37,179 bases of DNA from an uncultured Methanobacteriaceae archaeon (GTDB taxonomy: Archaea; Methanobacteriota; Methanobacteria; Methanobacteriales; Methanobacteriaceae), in assembly GCA_902782945.1 (NCBI GenBank), contig CACZOU010000002.1:1-37179 (forward strand), read 5' to 3'. Shown here in pieces: positions 1 to 7,620 of this stretch. Position 1 is the stretch's first letter, and the number at the start of each line of letters is the position of its first letter. The notes under the pieces were generated by a model. The model saw only the letters and a list, made by a program, of their open reading frames with translations. It searched no databases and was not told where the DNA came from. Position numbers and translations under genes: made by a program.

Positions 1-1298
1 AAGATTTTATCATCAACTTCTACTCCAGGTTTTATGTAGTTTTTAGCTACTTGTTGAATACCCATTTCCATTGCAGGGTTGTTTTGTACGGTAGCTACTA
101 CAATGTTTGCTTTGGTTACTAAACCGTTTTCATCAGTTTCGTAGTGGTGGGTTAAAGTACCTCTTGATGCTTCAACAATACCAATACCTTTACCTGTGAT
201 TTGATCACGGTCTATTGCTTCAGGACGTTTTTGTCCACTTAAGTCTCCTTCTAAGCCGTCAACAGCTAATTCTGCTGATGCAACTAATTCTATGAGTCTT
301 GCTGGGTGGAATAATAATGGTTCTTGAGCGTAACCGAAGTTGCTTCTGAATTCTTTTAAGTAGTCTTGTGCTCTTTCAGCTGGGTCAGGCATTTTTGTAC
401 ATACATTGATTCTTGATAGAGGAGCTACTCTGTATATACCTTCAGGATATCCTATATCTTTTATGTATGGGAATTTTAACCAGGAGTATGGTTTTACACC
501 TTCAGCCATGTAGTCTTGGTAATCTTCTGAACCGAATTCTGCGTATTTTTCTCCTTCTTTATCGCACATTCTTACATTACCATTGTACATTTCCCAACTT
601 CCATCTTTTTTGTCTACTAATCCACAGTGGTATGTTTCAACATTACCTAATGTTTTGATTAAGTCCATATTTTCTTCGAAAATACCTTGTGCTACATCCC
701 ATGTGTCTAATGAAAGTTCAAGAGCTCTTTGTGCTTTTACTAAGTTATCTTTTTGTTCTTCATCTGTTAATTCAGTGGTAATTCCACCAGGTGTGTTGGA
801 TACTTGGTGAATTGGTCTTCCACCGACAGCAGCTACGATATCCTGTGAGTTTCTTCTTAGTTCTAAAGCTTTTTTAGCTAATTCAGGTTTATCTTTAATG
901 ATTTGGAATACGTTTCTGGTTTTTCTGTCTTTTCCACCTATGAAGTCAGGTGCAGATAAGAAGTAGAAACTTAATGTGTGTGAGTGCATTACAGAAGCCC
1001 AATTCATGATTTCTCTCATTTTGTAAGCTGCTGGATATATCTCATCATCATTGAATCCAAATACTTGGTCACATGCTTTAGCTGCTGCTAAGTGGTGTTG
1101 TACATCACAAATACCACAGATTCTTGGTACGATTCTTGGAACTTCTTCGATTGGTCTTCCTTGTAGGAATTTTTCGAATCCTCTGAATTCCATTACGTGT
1201 AATTTTGTATCTTTTACATTTCCTTCTTCGTCAAGGTCTACTGTAATTTTTGCGTGACCTTCTATTCTTGTAACTGGTTCTAATGTTAATTCTACCAT
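1..1298 (-). CDS. mvhA: F420-non-reducing [NiFe]-hydrogenase large subunit MvhA (partial, C-terminus outside window)
   Basis: This is the catalytic subunit of the cytoplasmic Mvh hydrogenase, which oxidises H2 and passes electrons through MvhG and MvhD to heterodisulfide reductase. The frame is open from the ATG at 1298 to the left edge, giving 432 codons. The N-terminal nickel-binding motif RICGIC has its cysteines at residues 61 and 64, followed by the usual DVQHHLAA segment. The second nickel motif (DPCxxC) would lie in the missing C-terminal part, roughly 40 residues if the family length of about 470 holds. A strong GGAGG precedes the ATG. It is the third gene of mvhDGA; a polyferredoxin gene mvhB would be expected next, beyond the window. 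Confidence 0.95.
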   Translation of the reverse strand, partial: MVELTLEPVTRIEGHAKITVDLDEEGNVKDTKLHVMEFRGFEKFLQGRPIEEVPRIVPRICGICDVQHHLAAAKACDQVFGFNDDEIYPAAYKMREIMNWASVMHSHTLSFYFLSAPDFIGGKDRKTRNVFQIIKDKPELAKKALELRRNSQDIVAAVGGRPIHQVSNTPGGITTELTDEEQKDNLVKAQRALELSLDTWDVAQGIFEENMDLIKTLGNVETYHCGLVDKKDGSWEMYNGNVRMCDKEGEKYAEFGSEDYQDYMAEGVKPYSWLKFPYIKDIGYPEGIYRVAPLSRINVCTKMPDPAERAQDYLKEFRSNFGYAQEPLLFHPARLIELVASAELAVDGLEGDLSGQKRPEAIDRDQITGKGIGIVEASRGTLTHHYETDENGLVTKANIVVATVQNNPAMEMGIQQVAKNYIKPGVEVDDKI

Positions 1299-1321
1299 AT
1301 TTATTTATCCTCCTATTCCAT

Positions 1322-2239
1322 CTATTTTTTGACTTTTAAAGGGATTAATGCTGCTGGTAATGTGTAAGTATAGAAAGTTCCTACTATATCTTCTACTTGT
1401 TCAGCAACTTCTTCAGGATCTACATCTTTATCGTTTTCTACACCAAAGTCAGATGAGATAGCACTTATCATTTTTGCTCCTGCATCATATACTTTGTCTG
1501 TAGGTCCATAACATCCACGGCATGGTGTATCTACTGCTGGACATTGTGCTCCACATAATGGACGTGTTGCTGGACCTAAACATATGATACCTTGTGGTAC
1601 TAGACACATGTCTTTGTCGGTTGGTCCAACTTCCCATGGTCTTTTGATGGTATCCATAGCCATTCCCGTAGGTGGTTTTTCTCTTTCACATACATCACAA
1701 AGGTTGTTATCAGGAATTTCTACTGGTTCACCTTTTACTAATGAAATTAATACTTGTGCAATTACATCAGATTTTGGTGGGCATCCTGGTAATGCTGCAT
1801 CTACTTTGATTGCTTCAGATAATGGTCTTACTCTGCTTTCTAGGTGTGGTACAGATTCGTTAGGTATGATTTTATCTGGGTTTACTGTAGATTCAGAGTT
1901 TATGTATGCTTCTTCTGTTAACTCGTCATTGTCATATAAGTTACCTAATCCTGGAATTCCTCCGAATTCAGCACAGGTACCGTAAGCAACAATCATGTCA
2001 GATTTTTCTCTTAATACTTCTGCGAGTTCTCTGTTTTCATCGTTACGGATTCCACCTTCTATAAGACAAATGTCCATGTGTGGAATTTCATCGTATTTTG
2101 TATCCATTAATACTGGTGAAAATTCGAATTCTGCAACATCGAGAACATCTAATAATAGTTCGTGTAAATCAGTTAAAGCTATGTGACATCCAGAACATCC
2201 GCCTAGCCACATTGTTCCTATTTTTTTCTTTTCTGCCAT
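1322..2239 (-). CDS. mvhG: F420-non-reducing hydrogenase small subunit MvhG
   Basis: MvhG is the electron-transfer small subunit that carries three Fe-S clusters from the MvhA active site towards MvhD. At 305 residues it has normal length. The proximal-cluster motif CSGCH is at residues 15-19, and further cysteines follow in TCAEFGG, PGCPP, CDVCE and the C-terminal run LCGAQC/CRGC. There is no twin-arginine signal, as expected for the cytoplasmic enzyme. The GGAGG ribosome site lies inside the end of mvhD, whose stop is five bases upstream, so the two are translationally linked. The gap to mvhA is 23 bases. Confidence 0.96.
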   Translation of the reverse strand: MAEKKKIGTMWLGGCSGCHIALTDLHELLLDVLDVAEFEFSPVLMDTKYDEIPHMDICLIEGGIRNDENRELAEVLREKSDMIVAYGTCAEFGGIPGLGNLYDNDELTEEAYINSESTVNPDKIIPNESVPHLESRVRPLSEAIKVDAALPGCPPKSDVIAQVLISLVKGEPVEIPDNNLCDVCEREKPPTGMAMDTIKRPWEVGPTDKDMCLVPQGIICLGPATRPLCGAQCPAVDTPCRGCYGPTDKVYDAGAKMISAISSDFGVENDKDVDPEEVAEQVEDIVGTFYTYTLPAALIPLKVKK

Positions 2240-2243
2240 GTGA

Positions 2244-2672
2244 TTATGCCTCCTGTTCTATTTGAGCTTTGAGTGGTGATGGACCTAATTCTTCTATTTC
2301 AGCAGTTACTCTTCTGATTGTGGAAGCAAATTTTTCACCTTCAGATGCTGAAATCCAGTCGTGTTGTACTCTTTCTTTTTCAATTCCGAGTTCATCTAAT
2401 AATCTGTAAACTAATCTCATTCTTCTATCGAATTTGTAGTTACCTGCATCGTAGTGGCAGTCTCCCATGTGACATCCTCCTACGAATACTCCATCTGCTC
2501 CTTCTCTTAGAGCTTTTAGAATAAATTGAGGTTCTATTCTACCAGAGCACATTACTCTGATCATTCTTATGTTAGGTGGGTATTGCATCCTTGAAGTTCC
2601 TGCAGTGTCTGCTCCACCGTAGCAGCACCAGTTACAACTGAAAACGATTATTTTAATATCGTCATTAGCCAT
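2244..2672 (-). CDS. mvhD: F420-non-reducing hydrogenase iron-sulfur subunit MvhD
   Basis: MvhD is a [2Fe-2S] protein that bridges the MvhAG hydrogenase and heterodisulfide reductase HdrABC in flavin-based electron bifurcation. The 142-residue product has the family cysteines: CNWCC at residues 13-17, C42, and GCHMGDCH around residues 66-73. It is the first gene of the operon. The start is set by AGGAGG seven bases before the ATG. The long intergenic region upstream carries its promoter and a cluster of palindromic repeats described separately. Confidence 0.95.
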   Translation of the reverse strand: MANDDIKIIVFSCNWCCYGGADTAGTSRMQYPPNIRMIRVMCSGRIEPQFILKALREGADGVFVGGCHMGDCHYDAGNYKFDRRMRLVYRLLDELGIEKERVQHDWISASEGEKFASTIRRVTAEIEELGPSPLKAQIEQEA

Positions 2673-2768
2673 TTTTTTTCCTCCTATTAAAAAAACATGA
2701 TTATTTTAAAATATTTTTTTTATTTTAAAAATAATCTACTCATTATAATCTAAGATTAGACATTATAA

Positions 2769-2845
2769 TTAATATTAAACACGTGTTCATTGTACTATTA
2801 ATTTAGTACAATTTAAAAAAATGTACAAACTAAAATAATGTACAA
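2769..2845 (-). promoter_or_regulatory. Promoter region of mvhDGA with GTAC-type repeat array
   Basis: Reading leftward, a TATA-like element (TTTAATATTAA, about 2769-2779) lies roughly 100 bases before the mvhD ATG. Just upstream of it are a 10-bp palindrome AACACGTGTT (2778-2787), a perfect inverted repeat with 8-bp arms TTGTACTA/TAGTACAA (2790-2797 and 2804-2811), and two further TGTACAA copies at 2822-2828 and 2839-2845. The four GTAC cores are spaced 14, 17 and 17 bases apart. The arrangement looks like an operator for a dimeric regulator; which one is unknown. Confidence 0.5.
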
Positions 2846-3344
2846 TATTATATGACTTTAACTATTATTATAAAGGTTATTTTATAGAGTATACCGTAAA
2901 GTTTAAATATGATGATTGAATTTTTTGTGTTATTATCATGATTTTTCAGTATAATTCTTGTTGTAAAAAATCGTTGTTTAAATTATATTTCGTCTTAAAA
3001 CGTTGCTTATAAGTTTTTTTTAATTTTGATTTTTTTAATGAAAACATTGAAAAATTTAGGTTAACCTAATTAATAAATATATTAATACTATTTACAAAAT
3101 GATTATTACTTTAAAGTATTATTGATTGAATATGAAATAATATTTAAATTAAAGATGATTAATTATTATATAATTACAATACTTAATAAATTTCAAAATA
3201 GAAACTGTACGAATATTATTCAATCCTATTTTATTCCTTCAGATTAAAAATAACGTTGTTATATTACTTAATAAGCATAACACTGTTATATAACACACGA
3301 TAATTATAATAAATAAAAGAAAGAGAAAGTAATAATTGATAAAA
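2846..3344. other. Long AT-rich divergent intergenic region between mvhD and sufC
   Basis: I see no convincing ORF, tRNA or GC-rich structured RNA here. Two symmetric elements stand out. One is a perfect 14-bp palindrome TTAGGTTAACCTAA at 3056-3069. The other is a cluster of TGTTAT/ATAACA half-sites between 3257 and 3295, including the overlapping palindromes ATAACA-C-TGTTAT (3277-3289) and TGTTATATAACA (3284-3295). Both are probably regulatory for sufCB or mvh. Confidence 0.5.
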
Positions 3345-3400
3345 AAATATAAAACTTAGGATATCACAATAATACTTTTTATAATTTAAAAACAGGGTGA
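3345..3400 (+). promoter_or_regulatory. sufCB core promoter and ribosome binding site
   Basis: An A-rich TATA box (AAATATAAAAC, 3345-3355) is followed directly by TTAGG (3356-3360), a half-site matching the palindrome at 3056-3069. Transcription would start near 3378. GGGTGA at about 3395-3400 precedes the sufC ATG at 3405 by four bases and fixes the start. Confidence 0.5.
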
Positions 3401-3404
3401 TTAA

Positions 3405-4142
3405 ATGCTACTCGAAATAAAAGATTTAGAAGTAGAAGTAGAAGGAAAGCAAATATTAAAAGGAGTAAACCTGGAGATAAACGAAGGTGAAAGACACGTA
3501 CTACTCGGCCCAAATGGAGCTGGAAAAAGTACACTATTTATGACAATACTTGGATTTCCAAAATATGAAGTCACGAATGGTAAAATAATATACAAAGGAC
3601 AAGACATAACAAATATGGAAACCCACGAAAGAATCAAATTAGGTTTAGGTGTAACCTTCCAAAATCCACCAGCAATTCATGGAGTAAAACTAAAAGATTT
3701 ACTAAAAATAGAAGACAAAGACCACGAATACAAAAATGATGATGAATTAACCAATGAAGTAGTTGAATTAGGAAAAAGATTAAAATTAAATGAAACTTTC
3801 CTTGAAAGAGATGTTAATTTAGGATTCTCTGGTGGAGAAGTAAAAAGATCTGAATTATTACAATTATTAGCACAAAAACCTGATTTCATCATGTTCGATG
3901 AACCTGATTCTGGAGTAGACATAGAAAATGTTGAATTGATTTCAAAAGAAATAGGTACACTTCTTGGACAAGATGACCCTAATACCAAGAAAAGTGGATT
4001 ACTCATTACTCACCTGGGATACATATTAAAATATGTGAATGCAACACACGCACATATATTAATAGATGGTAAAATTACAAGAACAGGTAATCCTACAGAT
4101 ATTATGAACGACGTTAGAAAATCAGGATTTGGAGATGCATAA
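3405..4142 (+). CDS. sufC: SUF Fe-S assembly ATPase SufC
   Basis: SufC is the ABC-type ATPase that drives the SufBC scaffold for iron-sulfur cluster assembly in the cytoplasm. The 245-residue protein shows Walker A GPNGAGKST at residues 35-43, the signature LGFSGGE in the middle, and Walker B IMFDEPDSG. In SufC the aspartate after DEP is typical. There are no membrane segments, so it is not a transporter subunit. Its stop is one base before the preferred sufB ATG, so the pair forms a tight operon. Archaeal SUF systems commonly consist only of SufB and SufC, which matches what is seen here. Confidence 0.95.
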   Translation: MLLEIKDLEVEVEGKQILKGVNLEINEGERHVLLGPNGAGKSTLFMTILGFPKYEVTNGKIIYKGQDITNMETHERIKLGLGVTFQNPPAIHGVKLKDLLKIEDKDHEYKNDDELTNEVVELGKRLKLNETFLERDVNLGFSGGEVKRSELLQLLAQKPDFIMFDEPDSGVDIENVELISKEIGTLLGQDDPNTKKSGLLITHLGYILKYVNATHAHILIDGKITRTGNPTDIMNDVRKSGFGDA

Positions 4143-4143
4143 A

Positions 4144-5361
4144 ATGGTTTCATTTAAAGACAGAGCAGAAAAAGCAATAGACAAAAAAGCATCCGTTGGT
4201 GCTGATGTAGATTTAGATGAATTTGAAGCAGCAGATGTAGGACAATACGACCACATCGATTCATTAGAAGATTTAACCAAAGATGACCAAAAAACATTAA
4301 ATAGTGTTGGAATGGAAACTGATGAAAAAGGAAGAGCAGCATCATTCCTACAAATGGACCAATCAGAAATATTTGTAAATAACATGTTCCCTGGTGTAGA
4401 AGTAATGGGAACAGCACAAGCACTGGATAAATATGACTGGTTAAAAGATTACATGTGGAAAGCAGTACAGGTAGATGCAGATAAATATACTGCTACAACA
4501 GAGTTAGGTGCAAGAAGTGGATACTTCATAAGAAGTGAACCTAACACTAAATTAGACATACCTATACAAGCATGTATGTATATTGGTGATGATGAAGTAA
4601 GACAAACTGCACACAACATAATTATTGCTGAAGAAAATTCTGAAATAAATATCATCACAGGCTGTTCAACAGCAACACACGTAGACAATGCAGCACACAT
4701 AGGTGTATCAGAATTCTACCTTAAAAAAGGAGCAAAAGTAACATTCACCATGGTACACAACTGGGCAAAAGAAGTAGATGTAAGACCAAGAACTGGAGTT
4801 ATAATGGATGATAACAGTACATACATCTCAAACTACATACTAGCACATCCAGTAAGAAACTTACAAGCATACCCAACAGCATACGCAAATGGTAAAAACT
4901 GTAAAGTATTCTTCCAATCAATATTAGCAGGAAAAGAAGATTCATTAATTGACCAAGGATCCAGAACAGTATTATCTGGAGAAAACTCCCAATCAGAAAT
5001 GATTACAAGAGCAATATCTGAAGATAACTCTACAATATACACCAGAGGAGATTTATTAGGTAAATCACCAGATGTACGGGGACACCTTGAATGTATGGGA
5101 TTAATATTATCTGATGACTCAAAAATATATTCAGTACCTGAACTAAGAGGAGAATCTACAAACATGGAATTATCACACGAAGCTGCTGTAGGTAAAATAG
5201 CTGAAGATGAAATCCAATATCTAATGGCTAGAGGATTAACAGAAGATGAAGCTGCATCAATGATTGTAAGAGGATTCCTTGATATTGATATTAAAGGATT
5301 ACCAGATAAATTAGCTCAAGAAACCAAAAAACTCATGGATATGAGTATGGAAGGAATGTAA
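4144..5361 (+). CDS. sufB: SUF Fe-S cluster scaffold SufB
   Basis: SufB/SufD-family protein that with SufC forms the scaffold on which Fe-S clusters are built. The C-terminal two thirds shows the beta-helix core typical of SufB, with segments such as HVDNAAHIGVSEFYL, DQGSRTVLSG and ELSHEAAVGKIAEDEIQYL, the last being the conserved C-terminal SufB signature. I chose the ATG at 4144 (405 residues). A TTG at 4129 and an ATG at 4135 are also in frame, but the only Shine-Dalgarno-like sequence (TGGAG, 4130-4134) lies about nine bases before 4144 and overlaps those codons. It probably works as a SufB2C2 complex because no SufD is nearby. Confidence 0.94.
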   Translation: MVSFKDRAEKAIDKKASVGADVDLDEFEAADVGQYDHIDSLEDLTKDDQKTLNSVGMETDEKGRAASFLQMDQSEIFVNNMFPGVEVMGTAQALDKYDWLKDYMWKAVQVDADKYTATTELGARSGYFIRSEPNTKLDIPIQACMYIGDDEVRQTAHNIIIAEENSEINIITGCSTATHVDNAAHIGVSEFYLKKGAKVTFTMVHNWAKEVDVRPRTGVIMDDNSTYISNYILAHPVRNLQAYPTAYANGKNCKVFFQSILAGKEDSLIDQGSRTVLSGENSQSEMITRAISEDNSTIYTRGDLLGKSPDVRGHLECMGLILSDDSKIYSVPELRGESTNMELSHEAAVGKIAEDEIQYLMARGLTEDEAASMIVRGFLDIDIKGLPDKLAQETKKLMDMSMEGM

Positions 5362-5377
5362 TCCTAAAAATAATTAA

Positions 5378-5392
5378 CCTCCCTCTTTTTTT
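5378..5392 (+). terminator. C-rich plus T-run terminator after sufB
   Basis: Seventeen bases after the sufB stop the sequence reads CCTCCCT followed by seven or more T. There is no hairpin. This matches the intrinsic U-tract type of archaeal terminator. The C-rich lead-in recurs after other plus-strand genes in this window. Confidence 0.6.
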
Positions 5393-5576
5393 ATTATTTA
5401 AAAAAAATAGATTAACTAATTTTACATTAATATTTACATGAAAAAAATAATAAACAATTCTTTAAGTTAATATGATAAAAAATAGATAAGAAATTTCGTA
5501 TATAAAATAGCTCTAATATATAATAAAAAAAAGAAAAAATAACCCTCAAATAGATTATTCTTTTCCCATAGTGTTA

Positions 5577-5846
5577 TTATCCAGATATAATAATAAATTC
5601 ACCGACTTTTTCAACTTTACCAAATGGAACAATTAACAAGTCGCCATTACGTTTAGCACCTTTAACATTAACATTTCTTTCACTGTCTGTTTTTATGATA
5701 ATATCTGTAATTTTACCAGTTTTTTCATCGATAGTTAATTCTTCTAGTTCTCCTAGAATACGTGCACTACTTGTTGCAACTTGATATCCTCTGATATCTG
5801 CCCATAATTTTTCTTCGCCTTTTATTAATTCCCTTTCTTTTGCCAT
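5577..5846 (-). CDS. PRC-barrel domain protein
   Basis: A small 89-residue protein with the PRC-barrel fold pattern: alternating beta strands, a central segment LGELEELTIDEKTGKITDI and a closing strand PFGKVEKVGEFIII. PRC-barrel proteins are small archaeal beta-barrels of varied roles, including RNA metabolism and cell division; the role here is unknown. The ATG at 5846 is preferred over the in-frame GTG at 5855 because AGGTGG overlaps that GTG and sits at proper spacing from the ATG. It has its own AT-rich upstream gap of 99 bases from cobY. A T-rich stretch (reverse complement of about 5520-5545) follows the stop and probably terminates it. Confidence 0.8.
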   Translation of the reverse strand: MAKERELIKGEEKLWADIRGYQVATSSARILGELEELTIDEKTGKITDIIIKTDSERNVNVKGAKRNGDLLIVPFGKVEKVGEFIIISG

Positions 5847-5945
5847 TATGTCCACCTAAACGTATTTTAACAAGTTACCTATTGGTAATAATAATTACTA
5901 ATATCTTTATTTTTAAAACTATATATAACTTATTAATATAATAAC

Positions 5946-6542
5946 TTACTCCTTCTTAGCATGATGATTAGAGATATCTAAATCATCAAGTGTATTAACA
6001 TTAAAAGCTAATTCTACACTATTTGATATATAGATTGTTTGATCTTGTTCCTTAGTATTAGCTAACACTACATTAACACCTGTAGGTACTAATCCCTCAA
6101 AGACTAATGTTGGAGTTAAATTATACTTATCAAATAAATTTGCTGGTACTGAAACACACATAGCAGGTTTATCCCTATCATAATAATGATCTAACACGTC
6201 GTCTATATGTTCTGAAGTTATAAAAGGTAAATCTGCTACAAGAGTCATTACAACTTCATCTTCCTCAACATATTTTCTGTCAGAAAGAATATCTGACAAA
6301 TCTTCCACATATCCATTACCTTTAGTTTTTATTATTATAACTGGGAAATCTTCCAGATATTTCTCAGTGAAAGGAGTGTTAGGACTCACAGCTACAATAA
6401 TTTTATCTATATATTTAGAACTTGTTAAAGCATCTAATACATGTGTAACCATTGGCTTACCCTTAACTTTAATCATAGGTTTCTCACAATCGGAATCCAT
6501 TCTACTGCCTTTTCCACCAGCCATTACTAACGCCGTTGTCAT
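5946..6542 (-). CDS. cobY: GTP:adenosylcobinamide-phosphate guanylyltransferase CobY
   Basis: CobY transfers GMP to adenosylcobinamide phosphate during assembly of the corrinoid nucleotide loop. It is the archaeal, non-homologous replacement of bacterial CobU. The 198-residue protein starts with the nucleotidyltransferase signature MAGGKGSRM (residues 7-15) and continues with KPMIKVKGKPMVTHVLDAL and a VTLVADLPFI-type metal-binding strand. The length fits the family. A molybdenum-cofactor guanylyltransferase is the main alternative, but the KGKPMV and downstream segments favour CobY. MtrA, encoded about 4 kb away, is a corrinoid protein that would use its product. GGAAG lies seven bases before the ATG. 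Confidence 0.85.
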   Translation of the reverse strand: MTTALVMAGGKGSRMDSDCEKPMIKVKGKPMVTHVLDALTSSKYIDKIIVAVSPNTPFTEKYLEDFPVIIIKTKGNGYVEDLSDILSDRKYVEEDEVVMTLVADLPFITSEHIDDVLDHYYDRDKPAMCVSVPANLFDKYNLTPTLVFEGLVPTGVNVVLANTKEQDQTIYISNSVELAFNVNTLDDLDISNHHAKKE

Positions 6543-6655
6543 GTTATACTTCCAAGTTTATTTAATATTATATTTATTCCTACTTAATATAAAATTAATA
6601 AGACCGTTTAATTGGAAAAATAGAATATTATATATAATATTAATATGATGATTTA

Positions 6656-6670
6656 AAAAACTATATATAG
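6656..6670 (+). promoter_or_regulatory. Promoter of htpX
   Basis: AAAAAACTATATATA is a good BRE plus TATA match, placing transcription start near 6695 and giving a leader of about 40 bases before the ATG at 6736. AAGGAC upstream of the ATG is the likely ribosome site. A separate TATA-like sequence for cobY reads leftward at about 6584-6595. Confidence 0.55.
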
Positions 6671-6735
6671 GAACACTTATAAATTTTTAAGAGTTTGAAG
6701 TAAATACAAAAAAATAATTAAGGACAGAAATAAAA

Positions 6736-7605
6736 ATGTTAGAAAATCTGAAAACAGCATTATTATTAGGAATAATGTCTGCAATACTTGTAGTAGTCTG
6801 TGGAGCTATCGGAAGTATTTTTAGCTTAGGTAGTTTTGGTATCTTCATAGGATTTATATTTGCAATTATTATGAATTTCGTATCATATTTCTATTCTGAT
6901 AAAATTGCATTATCCTCATATAATGCACGTATTGTGTCAGAGCAAGAAGCACCAAATCTTCATAGAATCATTGGTGAACTATCAAATCAGGCAGGCATTA
7001 AAAAACCAAGAGTAGCAATAATCGAGTCTAATACTCCTAATGCTTTTGCAACAGGACGTAATCAAAGTCACGCAGCAGTAGCAGTTACAACAGCCCTTCT
7101 TCAAATACTAAACGAAGACGAGTTACGTGGAGTATTATCACACGAACTAGGACATATAAAAAACAGAGATATTCTAATAAGTTCTGTGGCAGCAACCCTT
7201 GCAGGTATGATTGTAGCTATTGCTGACTGGGGAAGATATGCAGTATTTTTCGCAACCGATGATGATGCAGGTAGTATTTTAGGATCATTATTAATAGCAA
7301 TTCTTGGTCCGATAGCTGCAACATTAATACAGTTATCTATTAGCAGATCACGTGAATACAAGGCTGATGCAACTGGTGCCCAGATATGTGGTAATCCTCA
7401 TGCTTTAGCAGAGGCACTTAGAAAACTAGAATTTGCTAATATTAATATGCCTATGACTGATGCTAAATCAACAGATGCACATATGTTTATAATAAATCCA
7501 CTTACTAATATAGGTGGTGCATTACAGAAATTATTTTCAACTCATCCAAGTACAGCTGATAGAATAAAAAGATTAGAAGGAATGGCTGTTAGCCAACAAT
7601 ACTAA
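6736..7605 (+). CDS. htpX: HtpX-like M48 family membrane zinc metalloprotease
   Basis: A membrane-bound zinc protease of the HtpX/M48 family, thought to degrade misfolded membrane proteins. The 289-residue product has two N-terminal membrane segments (about residues 8-30 and 34-54), the zinc site HELGH at residues 136-140, two more hydrophobic segments (about 148-170 and 182-203), and the third-ligand region SREYKADATGAQ. The C-terminal FSTHPSTADRIKRLE matches the family end. It stands alone and is convergent with mmp14. Only 15 bases separate the stops, so its T-rich terminator must lie within the mmp14 3' end (about 7624-7655). Confidence 0.93.
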   Translation: MLENLKTALLLGIMSAILVVVCGAIGSIFSLGSFGIFIGFIFAIIMNFVSYFYSDKIALSSYNARIVSEQEAPNLHRIIGELSNQAGIKKPRVAIIESNTPNAFATGRNQSHAAVAVTTALLQILNEDELRGVLSHELGHIKNRDILISSVAATLAGMIVAIADWGRYAVFFATDDDAGSILGSLLIAILGPIAATLIQLSISRSREYKADATGAQICGNPHALAEALRKLEFANINMPMTDAKSTDAHMFIINPLTNIGGALQKLFSTHPSTADRIKRLEGMAVSQQY

Positions 7606-7620
7606 CAACATTAAGTTCTA

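Noticed and set aside
2908-2944. Possible C/D box guide RNA (ATGATGA near 2909)
   Set aside because: No D box (CTGA) at a proper distance and no paired C'/D' elements.
4129-4143. Upstream TTG/ATG starts for sufB
   Set aside because: They overlap the only ribosome-site-like sequence and add residues that the family does not need.
6367-6648. 93-residue plus-strand ORF over the start of cobY
   Set aside because: Antisense to cobY and extends into promoter sequence; no ribosome site.
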